Assembly (NCBI GenBank): GCA_903845195.1
Contig: CAIMWO010000061.1
Span: forward strand, 1-64,000
DNA from: an uncultured Phycisphaerales bacterium
Lineage (GTDB): Bacteria; Planctomycetota; Phycisphaerae; WQYP01
Length of the DNA: 64,000 nucleotides
Direction of reading: 5' to 3'
Part shown: piece by piece, positions 7,913 to 17,105 of the stretch
Numbering within the stretch: the first letter of the stretch is position 1
Layout: each line of letters starts with the position of its first letter
Program-made: the position numbers and the translations under genes
Notes under the pieces: model-generated
Seen by the model: the letters and a program-made list of their open reading frames with translations, nothing else
Told to the model about the DNA's origin: nothing
Database searches by the model: none

Positions 7913-8938
7913 TCAGTTCGCCCGCGGATGCGCCGCGTCGTAAACCTGCTTGATATGGTTCGTCGTCAGGTGCGTATAAATCTGTGTCGTGCTGAGGCTC
8001 TGGTGACCAAGCAATTCCTGGACGCTCCGCAGGTCCGCACCATGATTGAGCATATGCGTAGCAAAACTGTGCCGCAGTGTGTGCGGGCTGATATCCGGAT
8101 CGAGGCCCGCTTCAATCAGATACTTATCGAGCTTCCGACGCACTGAACGCGTGCTCAGGCGCTGACCGTGCTTGTTCACAAACAACGGGCCGGCCGGCAG
8201 GGCATCCTTGACGACTCCACCCCGCATGGCCAGGTATTTCTGCAGCGCCACTATGGCCGTCTGCCCGATCGGCGACATGCGTTCCTTCTTGCCCTTCCCG
8301 CGGACGCGGATCGTGCTGCCCGCAAAATCAATGTCCTCCATGTTCAACCCCACCAGCTCGCTCACGCGGATACCGGTCGAGTACATGCATTCCAGCATCG
8401 ATTTATCACGCGCACCGAGCACGTCGCCATCCTTGGGCGTACCCAGCAGCTTGGTGATCTGGTCTTCCGACATGAACTTCGGCAGGCGCTTGTCCTGCTT
8501 CGGCGTGCGGATGGTGATCATGGGATTGTTCTGCGTCATGCCGCGGCGATTGCAGAACTTGAAGAAGCTCCGCAGCGTGGCGAGCTTGCGCGCCATCGTC
8601 GCCTTGGAATAATTGTTTTCCCGCATGAACTGCAGGTAGTTCCGCACATCTTCGGCGGTGGAGTTGAGCAACAGCGTCTCGGCGTGCTCGGGCGACGTGT
8701 CGACCTTCGGAAGCTGCTCGATCACCGCCGGGCCGCTTCCATTGGCATGACCCATGGACGGTGCCACGCCCGCTTCCAGATCGTCTGGCATAATTTCCGC
8801 CGGAACCCCCAGCAGGAACTGGCAGAACTGCCGTAGATCCGCCCCGTAACACCGGCTGGTGTAGGACGAAAAATGCCGCTCGAACTCTAGATAGTTGAGG
8901 AATTGTTCAACACGTGGTGGATGCGCAACGTGATCCAT
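7913..8938 (-). CDS. Tyrosine recombinase of the XerC/XerD type
   Basis: These recombinases resolve chromosome dimers at dif sites or act in integration. The 341-residue form (ATG at 8938) has a SAM-like core-binding domain (about 8-135) and a catalytic domain with the full active site: Arg191, Lys near 216, His286 and Arg289 (HTLRH), His312 and the nucleophile Tyr321. It is about 40 residues longer than usual. The extra length lies at about 45-92 inside the N-terminal domain, as a Gly/Pro/acidic linker. No neighbouring mobile genes are seen, so a housekeeping Xer role is more likely than an integrase. XerC and XerD cannot be told apart here. Confidence 0.92.
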   Translation of the reverse strand: MDHVAHPPRVEQFLNYLEFERHFSSYTSRCYGADLRQFCQFLLGVPAEIMPDDLEAGVAPSMGHANGSGPAVIEQLPKVDTSPEHAETLLLNSTAEDVRNYLQFMRENNYSKATMARKLATLRSFFKFCNRRGMTQNNPMITIRTPKQDKRLPKFMSEDQITKLLGTPKDGDVLGARDKSMLECMYSTGIRVSELVGLNMEDIDFAGSTIRVRGKGKKERMSPIGQTAIVALQKYLAMRGGVVKDALPAGPLFVNKHGQRLSTRSVRRKLDKYLIEAGLDPDISPHTLRHSFATHMLNHGADLRSVQELLGHQSLSTTQIYTHLTTNHIKQVYDAAHPRAN

Positions 8939-9025
8939 AGCCCTAAGCCTCTGGACTCTGGCATCTCCATGAACAACAACTCCGTTGCCGCCCGTAGCGC
9001 CATGAGTCAAATCAAGTGACTGGAA

Positions 9026-9283
9026 TCAGGTGGCGTCCGCCGCCTTCTTATATCCGCCAGGCATGCCGAGCTTATTCTTCAGCAGTGCCTGCATTTCATT
9101 GGCCATGCGATGCCCCATCTGGTGCGACAGCACCGCGGCGTCGAACCAATCGAGGGGGCTCTCCGGATCTTCCGCCTTCTCGATGAGCGTCTGGATGAGC
9201 GAAGCCTCATCCCCGGACTCATACCGGAAGAGGTAATATTGGCCCTTCTTGATGAGAGTCAGTTGCCTGACATCATTTGCCAT
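9026..9283 (-). CDS. Small conserved-looking protein of unknown function
   Basis: This 85-residue soluble protein has a beta-rich N-terminal half (VRQLTLIKKGQYYLFRYESGDEASLIQTLI) and a helical C-terminal half (FDAAVLSHQMGHRMANEMQALLKNKLG). AAAGG precedes its ATG. It lies 87 bases upstream of the recombinase on the same strand and could share its transcript. The family is not recognised and the HQMGH string is not a clear metalloprotease motif, since the spacing and surrounding context differ. Confidence 0.75.
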   Translation of the reverse strand: MANDVRQLTLIKKGQYYLFRYESGDEASLIQTLIEKAEDPESPLDWFDAAVLSHQMGHRMANEMQALLKNKLGMPGGYKKAADAT

Positions 9284-9380
9284 AATCTGCCTTTCTACTT
9301 CCCCTCATCGGCCAAATTCTCGGGCGTATTGAGTCAACGTCCGTTTTTTTATCCAGAAGCAGGGCAATCGACTGCCCTTT

Positions 9381-10124
9381 TTATCGGCCGGTTACCCGCG
9401 TTCGCTCCACTTCAAGCAGCCGCCGCGCCATCGCATGGCACACAAACCGCGAGTATTGCTCCATATCCAACAGGAATTTCTGCTCCCGCAGCGCCGAATC
9501 GTATTCCGTACGCCCTGCGGCATAGTCCCGTAACTCCCGCAGCACAGTCTGATTATGCGCATCAAATACCGCCGACACTGCCGATACCGGCTGCCGGGCA
9601 TCAGCCGCCGCAGGATCTTCGCCATTGGCAATGATGGTTCCATCGATCCGCCGCGCCTCAGCGCTCGGACGTGCCACCATATTCCGCGTCGTATAGAGCT
9701 GCAGACTCATCCCCAGCGTCGGCGGGTTATAAGGGTCATACGCTGTCACCGCAGGAATAATCAGCCCATCGGCAGCCATCTCTCGCGCCACCGCCTGGGC
9801 CGCCTCCGGCGTATCGATGCTCCGGATGCCCAGCTTGGTCATCGCAATCAGCGTCTTGTTCAGCGGAAGTACCTGCAAACCCGCAACCTGATGCATCTCC
9901 TCAAATAGCCGGTCGGAGATGGTCAGCGGATCGAAGTCCCGAACACCCGAAAGATTCACCGCCGGTGCGATCGCCAGCGTACGCACGTCGGCATAGGGCG
10001 TGCCGAGGGAATATTCCGTGGGAGGCGGAGGAGCCTTCTTGTTAAAGCTGATATCCAGCCCGCAACTCGCCAATAGAAGACAGGCGAATGAGGCAATCAA
10101 CGGTTTCCACTGCCGAACCGACAC
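9381..10124 (-). CDS. Predicted lipoprotein with a GNA1162-like or LptE-like look
   Basis: A GTG start at 10124 is preceded by GGAGG at 8 bases. It gives a 247-residue product that begins with a textbook lipoprotein signal (WKPLIASFACLLLASC, lipobox Cys21). The mature part contains a PPPPTEYSLGTPYADVRTLAIAPAVNLSG segment typical of periplasmic lipoproteins that assemble near the outer membrane. A central alpha/beta domain follows and then a helical, Arg-rich C-terminus. The exact family is uncertain. An upstream ATG would add an N-terminal extension that destroys the signal peptide, which is why I prefer the GTG. Confidence 0.78.
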   Translation of the reverse strand: MSVRQWKPLIASFACLLLASCGLDISFNKKAPPPPTEYSLGTPYADVRTLAIAPAVNLSGVRDFDPLTISDRLFEEMHQVAGLQVLPLNKTLIAMTKLGIRSIDTPEAAQAVAREMAADGLIIPAVTAYDPYNPPTLGMSLQLYTTRNMVARPSAEARRIDGTIIANGEDPAAADARQPVSAVSAVFDAHNQTVLRELRDYAAGRTEYDSALREQKFLLDMEQYSRFVCHAMARRLLEVERTRVTGR

Positions 10125-10307
10125 CTGCTGTTCCTCCGTGAACACGAGGCGAGATGGACCCACAATCCATCCATGGATCGCGTCCCTAAGACATTTATCG
10201 GACAAACAGGGGGAAGTGCTAAAGCCGCTACGCTAAAAAGGTGTAAGCCACCCGCGCGGCCTGCCAAATGGCAGTCGCGGGCTGCTGAAACCATCGTATG
10301 GGGTTGC

Positions 10308-11816
10308 TTAGTTGGCTTGAACGGCCTGACGATCCAGGAAAAACTGCTTCGCTTCGCCAATCAGGTAGAACGACCCCGTGACCGCGATCAAATCTTCACG
10401 GGTGATCGCCCGCTCCGCGATTTCCATCGCGTGGGCAAAGCTCTCGGCAACCTGCACCATCTTGCCGTAACGCTCGGTATACAGGTTGGAAAGCTCGTGC
10501 GGATCCGCTGCCTTCGGATTGTTGAGACTGCGCGTGAAAATCACCTTGTCGGCGCCCAGCGAAATCTGCTCCAGCATGCCATCGATATCTTTATCGCAGT
10601 TGCAGCCGAAGATGACCACCATCGAGTCATACGGAATGTGCTGACCGATGCCGCGGAACAAAGCCTGAATAGACGCGGCATTGTGTGCGCCATCGATAAT
10701 GACCTGCGGCGAACGATTAACAATTTCAAGCCGGCCGGGAATCTTGACGTTCGCCAAACCTTCCAGTGCCTTGGAATCTTCGAAAGCCAAGCCGCGCTGC
10801 TTGAGCTTGTCGAGCATCGCCAGCGCCAATCCGCAGTTCACTGCCTGGTGTTCGCCCATGAGCGGCACCGCAAGATGTTCGAAGCGGCTGGATTCCGTGG
10901 TCAGACAGACCCGCATGTGCGGCCCGATGGGCCGCGTGATCTCAAAGCGATAACTGAATTCGATGTCCTGGCCGACGATCTGCAGCGGCGCTTTGGCATT
11001 GGCCGCAACACGCCGAAGCGATGTGATCACCTCGGGATCCTGCACGCAGGTCAGCGCCGGAATATCTTTCTTGAAAATGCCCGCCTTTTCTTCCGCAATC
11101 TTCGGCAGCGTGTGGCCGAGAATCTGCATGTGGTCGCGCGAGATGCTCGTCACAGCACAGACTTCCGGCGTAATGACGTTGGTGGAATCCAGACGACCGC
11201 CCATGCCGGTCTCGATAACCGCGATATCCACTTTCTTGTCTGCAAAGTAGCAGAAACAGATCGCTGTAAAAATTTCAAAGAACGTCGGACGGTTCGACGC
11301 CATCTTGCGGAGCACCGGCTCAACGCGACGAACGTACTCCACCATTTCGCTGTGCGTAATCAATTCGCCGTTGATGCGAATGCGTTCACGCATATCCAAA
11401 ATATGGGGCGAAGTGTAGAGACCTGTTTTCACGCCGCCCGATTGCAGCATCGCCGCAAGCATGTGACACGTGGAACCCTTGCCCTTCGTGCCGGCAACAT
11501 GAACGCTCTTGAACTTGGTGTGCGGGTTTCCAAGATGCTTCAGCAGCGTCCGCATGCGGTCCAGACTGAAAGTCGTCGTGTTGTAACGAACAACCCGCAT
11601 TTTTTCGTAATCCGTGTGCGACATCAGGAAGTTGACGGCCTTGGTGTATTGCGGGTGTGGATCCACAACTCTTGGCGCCGGCGTAGGATGCAGCTTGGCC
11701 ACCACGGCGATGCGGGCATGGCCATTCGAAGCCGCCCGCTTGCCGTTCTTGGCGATTTTGAGGGACCGACCCTTGGACTTCGGCGTCCGACGTTTAGACT
11801 TGAGTGTAGTGGTCAT
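10308..11816 (-). CDS. folC: Folylpolyglutamate synthase / dihydrofolate synthase FolC
   Basis: FolC adds glutamate to dihydropteroate or to folates in an ATP-dependent Mur-ligase-type reaction in the cytoplasm. The 502-residue protein shows the P-loop GTKGKGSTC (109-117), the folate loop SGGVKTGLYTSPHILDMRERIRING, the GMGGRLDSTNVI segment and the C-terminal DGAHNAAS motif. An N-terminal extension of about 50 residues is rich in Lys and Arg (KSKRRTPKSKGR) and is unusual for the family. If the true start lies further in, this extension would disappear; no clear ribosome-binding site decides it. Confidence 0.93.
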   Translation of the reverse strand: MTTTLKSKRRTPKSKGRSLKIAKNGKRAASNGHARIAVVAKLHPTPAPRVVDPHPQYTKAVNFLMSHTDYEKMRVVRYNTTTFSLDRMRTLLKHLGNPHTKFKSVHVAGTKGKGSTCHMLAAMLQSGGVKTGLYTSPHILDMRERIRINGELITHSEMVEYVRRVEPVLRKMASNRPTFFEIFTAICFCYFADKKVDIAVIETGMGGRLDSTNVITPEVCAVTSISRDHMQILGHTLPKIAEEKAGIFKKDIPALTCVQDPEVITSLRRVAANAKAPLQIVGQDIEFSYRFEITRPIGPHMRVCLTTESSRFEHLAVPLMGEHQAVNCGLALAMLDKLKQRGLAFEDSKALEGLANVKIPGRLEIVNRSPQVIIDGAHNAASIQALFRGIGQHIPYDSMVVIFGCNCDKDIDGMLEQISLGADKVIFTRSLNNPKAADPHELSNLYTERYGKMVQVAESFAHAMEIAERAITREDLIAVTGSFYLIGEAKQFFLDRQAVQAN

Positions 11817-12174
11817 AGGCTGAGGAGAGTACCATATCTCGTGCCTTAAATGCAATAGAACGGCTCCGTAAGTGCCCGATAATCCGCCCCATTAACAACT
11901 GTAACTTGTTGTATTTAAAACGGTTGAAGATACATGGAGCATTGAACAAATATTCTCTTGATTACACGACTATTAACACAATCATAAATTTCCGATGTGC
12001 GAAATTAAGGCCGGCCAAAGGCGTCGTCGCTCCTTCGTTCCCGTTCACCGGGTCTCAATGCACTTCAAAGGTCGAAATCTGGCAGTGAAATCAAATCTCG
12101 TTTCCCGCAGAATGCCGCGCGTTGCGTTTTCTAGAGGGGGATGATAGTTTGTCTGGACTTTGCCGGAAGTTTCC
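11817..12174. other. AT-rich intergenic region between folC and tRNA-Val
   Basis: This gap holds no gene that I can support. Between about 11880 and 12005 the GC content falls to 30-38% in the lines I counted, against about 60% around it. The short plus-strand frame at 11906-12088 has no ribosome-binding site. The patch could hold the promoters of folC and the tRNA or be a remnant of foreign DNA. Confidence 0.55.
12122..12150 (+). promoter_or_regulatory. Weak promoter candidate for tRNA-Val
   Basis: TTGCGT (12122-12127) and TAGTTT (12145-12150) are separated by 17 bases and end 24 bases before the tRNA. The -10 element is poor, so this is tentative. Confidence 0.25.
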
Positions 12175-12248
12175 GGGCGATTAGCTCAGTTGGTTAGAGC
12201 GCTTGCATGACACGCAAGAGGTCACAGGTTCGAATCCTGTATCGCCCA
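12175..12248 (+). tRNA. tRNA-Val (anticodon GAC)
   Basis: The 74-base cloverleaf is complete. The acceptor stem GGGCGAT pairs with ATCGCCC, and the D loop contains TTGGTTA. The anticodon stem CTTGC/GCAAG holds the loop ATGACAC with anticodon GAC, and the T arm contains GGTTCGAATCC. The 3' CCA is not encoded. I found no second copy of the 3' end in the window, so there is no sign of an attachment-site duplication. Confidence 0.96.
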
Positions 12249-12318
12249 GTTCCTACCCCCTACCCATTCCCACTCAAAACCGTATTTTCATCGCGCCCTT
12301 CGACCCACACAGAGCCCG

Positions 12319-13308
12319 TTAGGCTTGGGCCATGACCACCGCGTTCATCCACGCATCGGTGCGAATCAGCCGCACCTCGCCAAAACCCGCTGCCTCCAGA
12401 TCGTCGCGGATCTCACTGAACGTAAAGGTTCCCCCAGTGTTTGTGGCTGTGAGCATGTTGATCGCAAACATTGCCCCGGCCCGCGGGTGCGTGCGGTTCT
12501 CGTCCATGACGATGTCACGAATCATGACATGCCCGCCGGGCGTCAGCGACCGTTTGGTCTTGCGGTATAGATCCTGGTTTTCCTGCCGCGACTGTTGATG
12601 GATGATGGCGCTGATCCAGGCCAAATCCGCCCCCTTGGGCAGTTCATCGGTCGTGAAATCTCCGGTGGCCAGCGTCACCCGATCCGCAACTCCCGCCGCC
12701 GCCAGACGCGATCGCGCCATCGGTATGACGTGCGGCAGATCGAACAGCGTGGCCCTGCCGGCCTGATTTGCCGCCAGCCACGCAATCGTCCACGTGCCTG
12801 AAGCACCACCTACATCCAGCACGTGGGTCCATGGAATCACGTTGATTTCACGCACGATCCGCTCGACGTTCGGCCCGGAGATATCGTTCATGGCCTCAAT
12901 GAAAGACTGCTGATCCCCCGCTTTCCCGCGCACGCTGGGTTGCCGTTCCGCAGGCCGGCCGGTCTGAACCACGCGTGCCACCTGGCTCCACTGGCGCAAG
13001 CAGTTCATCTGATGCTGCGTCATAGCCAGAACGCTTCCTTTGCCCGCTGTAAGCGCCTGCATCACCCCCGCCGCGCAGGCATAGCGATCGCCATCTTTGA
13101 CAAGCAAATCCATCGCCGCCAGCGCGTCGAGCAGCATGCACGTGGCGCGAAGATCCGTGGAAGCCCGTTCGGCAATCTGCTGCGCCGTTGCCGGACCGCC
13201 CGCCAGTTGCGTAAAGATATCCAGTTCCGCCGCCGCACCCAGAACGCATGTATCCTGATAGGCACGCATCAACGCCTGAATGTCTTCGCTGGTCCAGGAT
13301 CGAGCCAT
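12319..13308 (-). CDS. SAM-dependent O-methyltransferase (PF00891-like)
   Basis: The start at 13308 is fixed by AAGGAG 8 bases upstream, giving 329 residues. The N-terminal 90 residues form the winged-helix dimerisation domain of the plant/bacterial O-methyltransferase family (LGAAAELDIFTQLAGGPATAQQIAERA). The SAM site is at 163-172 (VLDVGGASGT), followed by the acidic VTLATGDF and the WISAIIHQ segment where the catalytic histidine usually lies. The acceptor substrate is unknown; relatives act on small aromatic metabolites. It converges with the tRNA gene. Confidence 0.88.
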   Translation of the reverse strand: MARSWTSEDIQALMRAYQDTCVLGAAAELDIFTQLAGGPATAQQIAERASTDLRATCMLLDALAAMDLLVKDGDRYACAAGVMQALTAGKGSVLAMTQHQMNCLRQWSQVARVVQTGRPAERQPSVRGKAGDQQSFIEAMNDISGPNVERIVREINVIPWTHVLDVGGASGTWTIAWLAANQAGRATLFDLPHVIPMARSRLAAAGVADRVTLATGDFTTDELPKGADLAWISAIIHQQSRQENQDLYRKTKRSLTPGGHVMIRDIVMDENRTHPRAGAMFAINMLTATNTGGTFTFSEIRDDLEAAGFGEVRLIRTDAWMNAVVMAQA

Positions 13309-13375
13309 GTCACACTCCTTATGTACGTCTCCCCAGCCTGTATCGTAACCAGGCATCAAAACGCTGCACCGTCAA

Positions 13376-13981
13376 TCACCCCGGCGCGATGAGCTCAAAT
13401 GTCAGCACGATGGTTGACCCTTGCGATGCTTGCGTGTCGCCGATCGCAGGCACTTTCAACGTCATCGGCGTGAGCGCCGGCTGAGTCGTGGCGCCTGTGC
13501 CTGGCGTCGCGGTGGAGGCCCGCCACACGTACGGACCGGGATAACGCTGCGAATACAGATCCACGAGTTTGCCTTTGTGTACGCCTGCAGCAAGCTTCGG
13601 CACCCGCGCTTCGAAAACGAACGTCTGCCCAAACACCGGATCGAGAACCACCTTCCCCGCCACCGTCACGGCTACCGGTTTATCATCCACGCTCATCTGC
13701 AATTGCTTGGCAATCTCTTCGCCGCGATGTTTGAAAAAGGCATCCCGCTCCTCCTCCGAAATCTTCCCATCGCCATCCTGATCCATCGCCTTGAGCTGCA
13801 GCAGTGCGGCCCGCTCCGGCAGAACCATCCTGTAGGAAACGACAACGAGATCGTTCTCATCGAGCCGCTGGGCGCTCATGCGCAGTATGCGATGCACGTG
13901 ATCCACCGGCGATTCATGCGCCAGCGCGACGCCGCAGGCCGCCATCACCATCGTCATCGCAATCCATCGCTGCACTCTCAT
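13376..13981 (-). CDS. Secreted EF-hand protein
   Basis: With the ATG at 13981 the product has 201 residues and a signal peptide (RWIAMTMVMAACGVALAHE). A canonical 12-residue EF-hand loop occupies 67-78 (DQDGDGKISEEE), so calcium binding is likely. The remaining sequence is a beta-rich domain. The N-terminal AHESPVDHVHRILRMS segment is followed by a stretch that resembles proteins encoded near HupE-type membrane proteins, but no HupE gene is present. Its start overlaps the stop of the upstream HEAT-repeat gene by ATGA. Confidence 0.82.
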   Translation of the reverse strand: MRVQRWIAMTMVMAACGVALAHESPVDHVHRILRMSAQRLDENDLVVVSYRMVLPERAALLQLKAMDQDGDGKISEEERDAFFKHRGEEIAKQLQMSVDDKPVAVTVAGKVVLDPVFGQTFVFEARVPKLAAGVHKGKLVDLYSQRYPGPYVWRASTATPGTGATTQPALTPMTLKVPAIGDTQASQGSTIVLTFELIAPG

Positions 13982-15978
13982 GGCCGCCCTCCTTTCGCAC
14001 CCACCGCCAGCGCCGCCTGCAGCGTGGCTTTGAAGTTCAACGTATCGAGACCGGAGTCCGCAACGGCCTGAATCCACCGGTCATGCGCCAACGCTTCCAG
14101 CGCAGGATGGTATTTCACAGGGTCCACCGTTCCCGCCGCCTTGATCGCCGCCAGCAGAATCGCAAATTCCGTCGAATGCAGCCCCTGCTCAATCGCCGGA
14201 TGATCCAGCTTCAATTCGCTCAGCAACATCAGCAATGTCAGTTGTGTCGTCGGCGTTCCCTCCCGATAAACGCGATCCGCATCGTCACGCGCCCCGGCCA
14301 TCCCCAACTGCATGCGGCTGGTGGCGATGAACAGCCTTGCCTGCTCCAGCCGTTCCGGCGATCCGGCCGCCAGTGTGACCTCCCGCGGATCGGCAAAATA
14401 TTTGGCGGTGTTGTCGTGCAACTCCTGCAACGTCTTTCTGACTTCCGCCGTATCAAATTTCCCCAGTGCCCAGACCGCCTGCGTGCGAACCACCAGCGGG
14501 GCCGTCGTATCCATCGATAACGAGATCAAAGTCTTCTCCGCCTCCGCCAGATGCAGACGAGCCACAATGGCGATCAACTGCGGCACGACCAACTGCGAAG
14601 TCTCCCGGGAAAGCTGATCCAAAAGCACCTTCGCCGATCGTGGCGAAACCCCCTTTGCAGAATCCTTCGCCAATTCCAGTTCCGCAATTCTTCCCAGAGC
14701 CAAATCCACCTTCAGGCGGATGACGGGGTTCTCATCACTGACCCATTCCACCAGCTCGCGCGTCGCACGCGGATCCGCCACAGCGCCCGCGGCATCAATC
14801 AACACCGCCTGTGGACTCTTGGCTGCATCCAACAGTAGGATTACTGTCGGTGCCGCTTTGGCGATCGGCCTTGCCGAGACGGCCTGCAGCGCCGCCGCCA
14901 CTGTGCCTGCATCTTCATCGCGCAGCGCCGCCAAAACCAACGCCTCCCGCTGCGGCCACGACGCCTGACCAGCGGTGAAGAGAATCGATCGCTTTACGAC
15001 CGCCGAAGAAGTACGCGCAAAAACCGTCTGCAACGCCTGTCCCACATCACTGTCAGTGCCAAATGCCTCCGCTCCCTCCGCCAGCGCCGCAAGTACCGCA
15101 GGCGAGGTCTCCTTTGCCAATCGCTCCACCAGCGCAGCCCGAAGCGCCCCGGCCTCCTGATCGTTCGCTGCAGAAACCAGCCGCAACATCGTATTGGCCG
15201 CGGCCGTTCGCACGGATTCCTCACGATGTGCCAGCGCCTCAATCAGTGTGGCTGTGGAATCCGCATCCCCCGTGTCTCCGATCGCCCGTACAAGTTCCAC
15301 CGCAGTCTCGGCATCACCTGTCACCGCCGAATTCTTCGCCAGCGTCCCAATGGCCGCGTGCAATTCCGCCAGATGCTGGCGTTCGTATCCGGTCCGTACC
15401 CACCAGCTCCACTCCCGCAAAATCTGGCGAACATGATCCTGGTTGGGATGCTCAGATGCCGCCTGCTTTCGCAAATACGCCAGCGTGGGCAGTGGAGCCG
15501 TTCGCACCAGTGCAATCACCTCATAGTGCGGCCATGTTTCCCATTGCAGCGCAGCGCCCAGCTTCGTCTGAATCTGTTCGCGCTCGGCAGAGTAAAATGT
15601 CCGGTAAGCTGCGGGATCATAGAGCCGCAGCAACTCCGGCTGCGACCGCCGCGCCCGGCCGACGTGCGCCATCATGTGCAGCAATTCATTGCTCTGGGCC
15701 TGCTTTTTCTCATCAAGTTTTTCCGCAACCGCCAGCGCCACGATCATGCCGCGGTCCAGCGCCGCGCTCAAGTAGGGTTCTGATTCCCGTCCCTCCCCCA
15801 CCGCTTCCAGCACCTCCGCCAGAAGCGCCCCAGTCGACAGCACTTCCACATCCGCCCCGGATTGAACGGCCGGTGCGGTGGTTTCATGCGCTTGCGTACT
15901 TGGAACAGTTTGCCCCCACGCTCGCTGCGCCAGCACAATCATTGTCACCGCATAAATCCATGCGAATTTGCCCATCAT
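13978..15978 (-). CDS. Secreted HEAT-repeat protein
   Basis: The 666-residue product has a signal peptide (AWIYAVTMIVLAQRAWGQ) and then almost entirely alpha-helical repeats. Recurrent helices with the pattern A-V-L-V-A-L-D-P-x-A-x-x-L-V occupy about 190-620 (for example AIGDTGDADSTATLIEALAHREESVRTAAANTMLRLV). HEAT repeats form curved scaffolds for protein contacts. Two adjacent ATGs are possible (15978 and 15975); GGAG fits the second slightly better. It lies 105 bases after the CBM9-like gene and overlaps the EF-hand gene, so the three probably form one unit. Confidence 0.85.
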   Translation of the reverse strand: MMGKFAWIYAVTMIVLAQRAWGQTVPSTQAHETTAPAVQSGADVEVLSTGALLAEVLEAVGEGRESEPYLSAALDRGMIVALAVAEKLDEKKQAQSNELLHMMAHVGRARRSQPELLRLYDPAAYRTFYSAEREQIQTKLGAALQWETWPHYEVIALVRTAPLPTLAYLRKQAASEHPNQDHVRQILREWSWWVRTGYERQHLAELHAAIGTLAKNSAVTGDAETAVELVRAIGDTGDADSTATLIEALAHREESVRTAAANTMLRLVSAANDQEAGALRAALVERLAKETSPAVLAALAEGAEAFGTDSDVGQALQTVFARTSSAVVKRSILFTAGQASWPQREALVLAALRDEDAGTVAAALQAVSARPIAKAAPTVILLLDAAKSPQAVLIDAAGAVADPRATRELVEWVSDENPVIRLKVDLALGRIAELELAKDSAKGVSPRSAKVLLDQLSRETSQLVVPQLIAIVARLHLAEAEKTLISLSMDTTAPLVVRTQAVWALGKFDTAEVRKTLQELHDNTAKYFADPREVTLAAGSPERLEQARLFIATSRMQLGMAGARDDADRVYREGTPTTQLTLLMLLSELKLDHPAIEQGLHSTEFAILLAAIKAAGTVDPVKYHPALEALAHDRWIQAVADSGLDTLNFKATLQAALAVGAKGGRP

Positions 15979-16083
15979 CGACTCCGGCCAGCCACTGCGA
16001 TTTCGACCGATGTCACGCCATGGGAGCGTCCGCCCGCGGACCCCCGCTCAGCAGCACGTTTATTGATGCTGCAGATCGGATCG

Positions 16084-17016
16084 CTACTTTTCCAGCGTGT
16101 ATCTGGGCCACACGGCGCCGTTCTTGTGGAACCATGTCTGGGGAATGATTCCGGAAGTGTGATAGCGCTCCGCCATGTCTCCGTTTTGGCATACCGCCAG
16201 AATGCGGAAGCTGTGGCCCGCGGGAGAAAAGCGCTTCCCCTTGATCCAGTCGGCCGGCGCTCCCAGCGACTTCCATGGAATCCGTATCTCCGCGGTATAT
16301 CCCGTGTCTTCATCCGATTCATCATTGACCGTCGACGGCGTGCCGTCCGTCTTGGGCTTGAGCTTCACCGCCATCTTGACCGTCAGCGGACCGTCATCGT
16401 GAAGGTATTCGCCGCGCAAAAACAGTATGCCGAATTCCATCGCCGACGACTTGGCGATCGGCCAGCTTGAATCGGGAACGATGCAGAAGACATCGTTAAA
16501 CTGGTTGAGCGCATTGTGATGAAGCTCCCACATGAACCGCGTGTCTTCAAAGCCGATGAAGAATTCCACGACGTCGATTTTGTGCGGAGGATTGTAGATT
16601 CTGGCGCCATCCCGGCGGTTGCGCATCGGTCCGGAGACTTCGCCCGACCCCTGCGCGATCAGATTCGTGTCAAAAGTCTCGTAGCCGATGTACAGATAAT
16701 CCTCATCGTACACATATTGTACGGTCATCGGCGGCGTCGCAGCGTGCTGGCCGGGCTTGCGGTAAACATGGTCCACCAATATCGGCGGATGCAACTTCCA
16801 GATCGGCTTGTTCAAATCGCCATCGATGACCACCGGCGTGCTGATGTGGGCAATGGTCTCCTCAGGAGCCGCCGGAGCACTGGCAACCGTCGACGCCTCG
16901 CCGTTTGCGGCCAGCCGCACTGGCTCAGACGCCTCTCGCCGTTCCGACGTTTCGCACGCCGTCAGGGCGCAAAGCAAGCCAATCAACACCAGTATGGTCA
17001 ACGGTAGCACAGTCAT
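16084..17016 (-). CDS. CBM9-like lipoprotein
   Basis: The 310-residue product starts at the ATG preceded by GGAGG and carries a lipoprotein signal ending in LTAC (Cys21). The mature part follows the carbohydrate-binding module family 9 pattern: HISTPVVIDGDLNKPIWKL at the start, a strand VQYVYDEDYLYIGYETFDTN, a catalogue of asparagine- and tryptophan-containing strands (FIGFEDTRFMWELHHNALNQFNDV) and the C-terminal IPWKSLGAPADWIKGKRF. Such domains bind plant-type or related polysaccharides, here probably at the outer membrane. It lies 89 bases after the NPCBM protein gene. Confidence 0.87.
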   Translation of the reverse strand: MTVLPLTILVLIGLLCALTACETSERREASEPVRLAANGEASTVASAPAAPEETIAHISTPVVIDGDLNKPIWKLHPPILVDHVYRKPGQHAATPPMTVQYVYDEDYLYIGYETFDTNLIAQGSGEVSGPMRNRRDGARIYNPPHKIDVVEFFIGFEDTRFMWELHHNALNQFNDVFCIVPDSSWPIAKSSAMEFGILFLRGEYLHDDGPLTVKMAVKLKPKTDGTPSTVNDESDEDTGYTAEIRIPWKSLGAPADWIKGKRFSPAGHSFRILAVCQNGDMAERYHTSGIIPQTWFHKNGAVWPRYTLEK

Positions 17017-17105
17017 CGAACCTCCATGAAGGCGAAAGATGAATTTCCCAATGCGTCCGGCAGATTGAATGGCATCCATATTACACATTCTTTCAGATTT
17101 TTCTC

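Noticed and set aside
9361-9378. AGGGCA/TGCCCT hairpin after the lipoprotein stop as a terminator
   Set aside because: The stem is only 6 bases and the T run follows it on the plus strand, where no gene ends. On the minus strand, where the lipoprotein gene ends, the following bases are not T-rich.
12175-12248. tRNA-Val as an integration site
   Set aside because: No duplicated 3' end and no adjacent integrase were found; the Xer gene is over 3 kb away and looks like a housekeeping recombinase.
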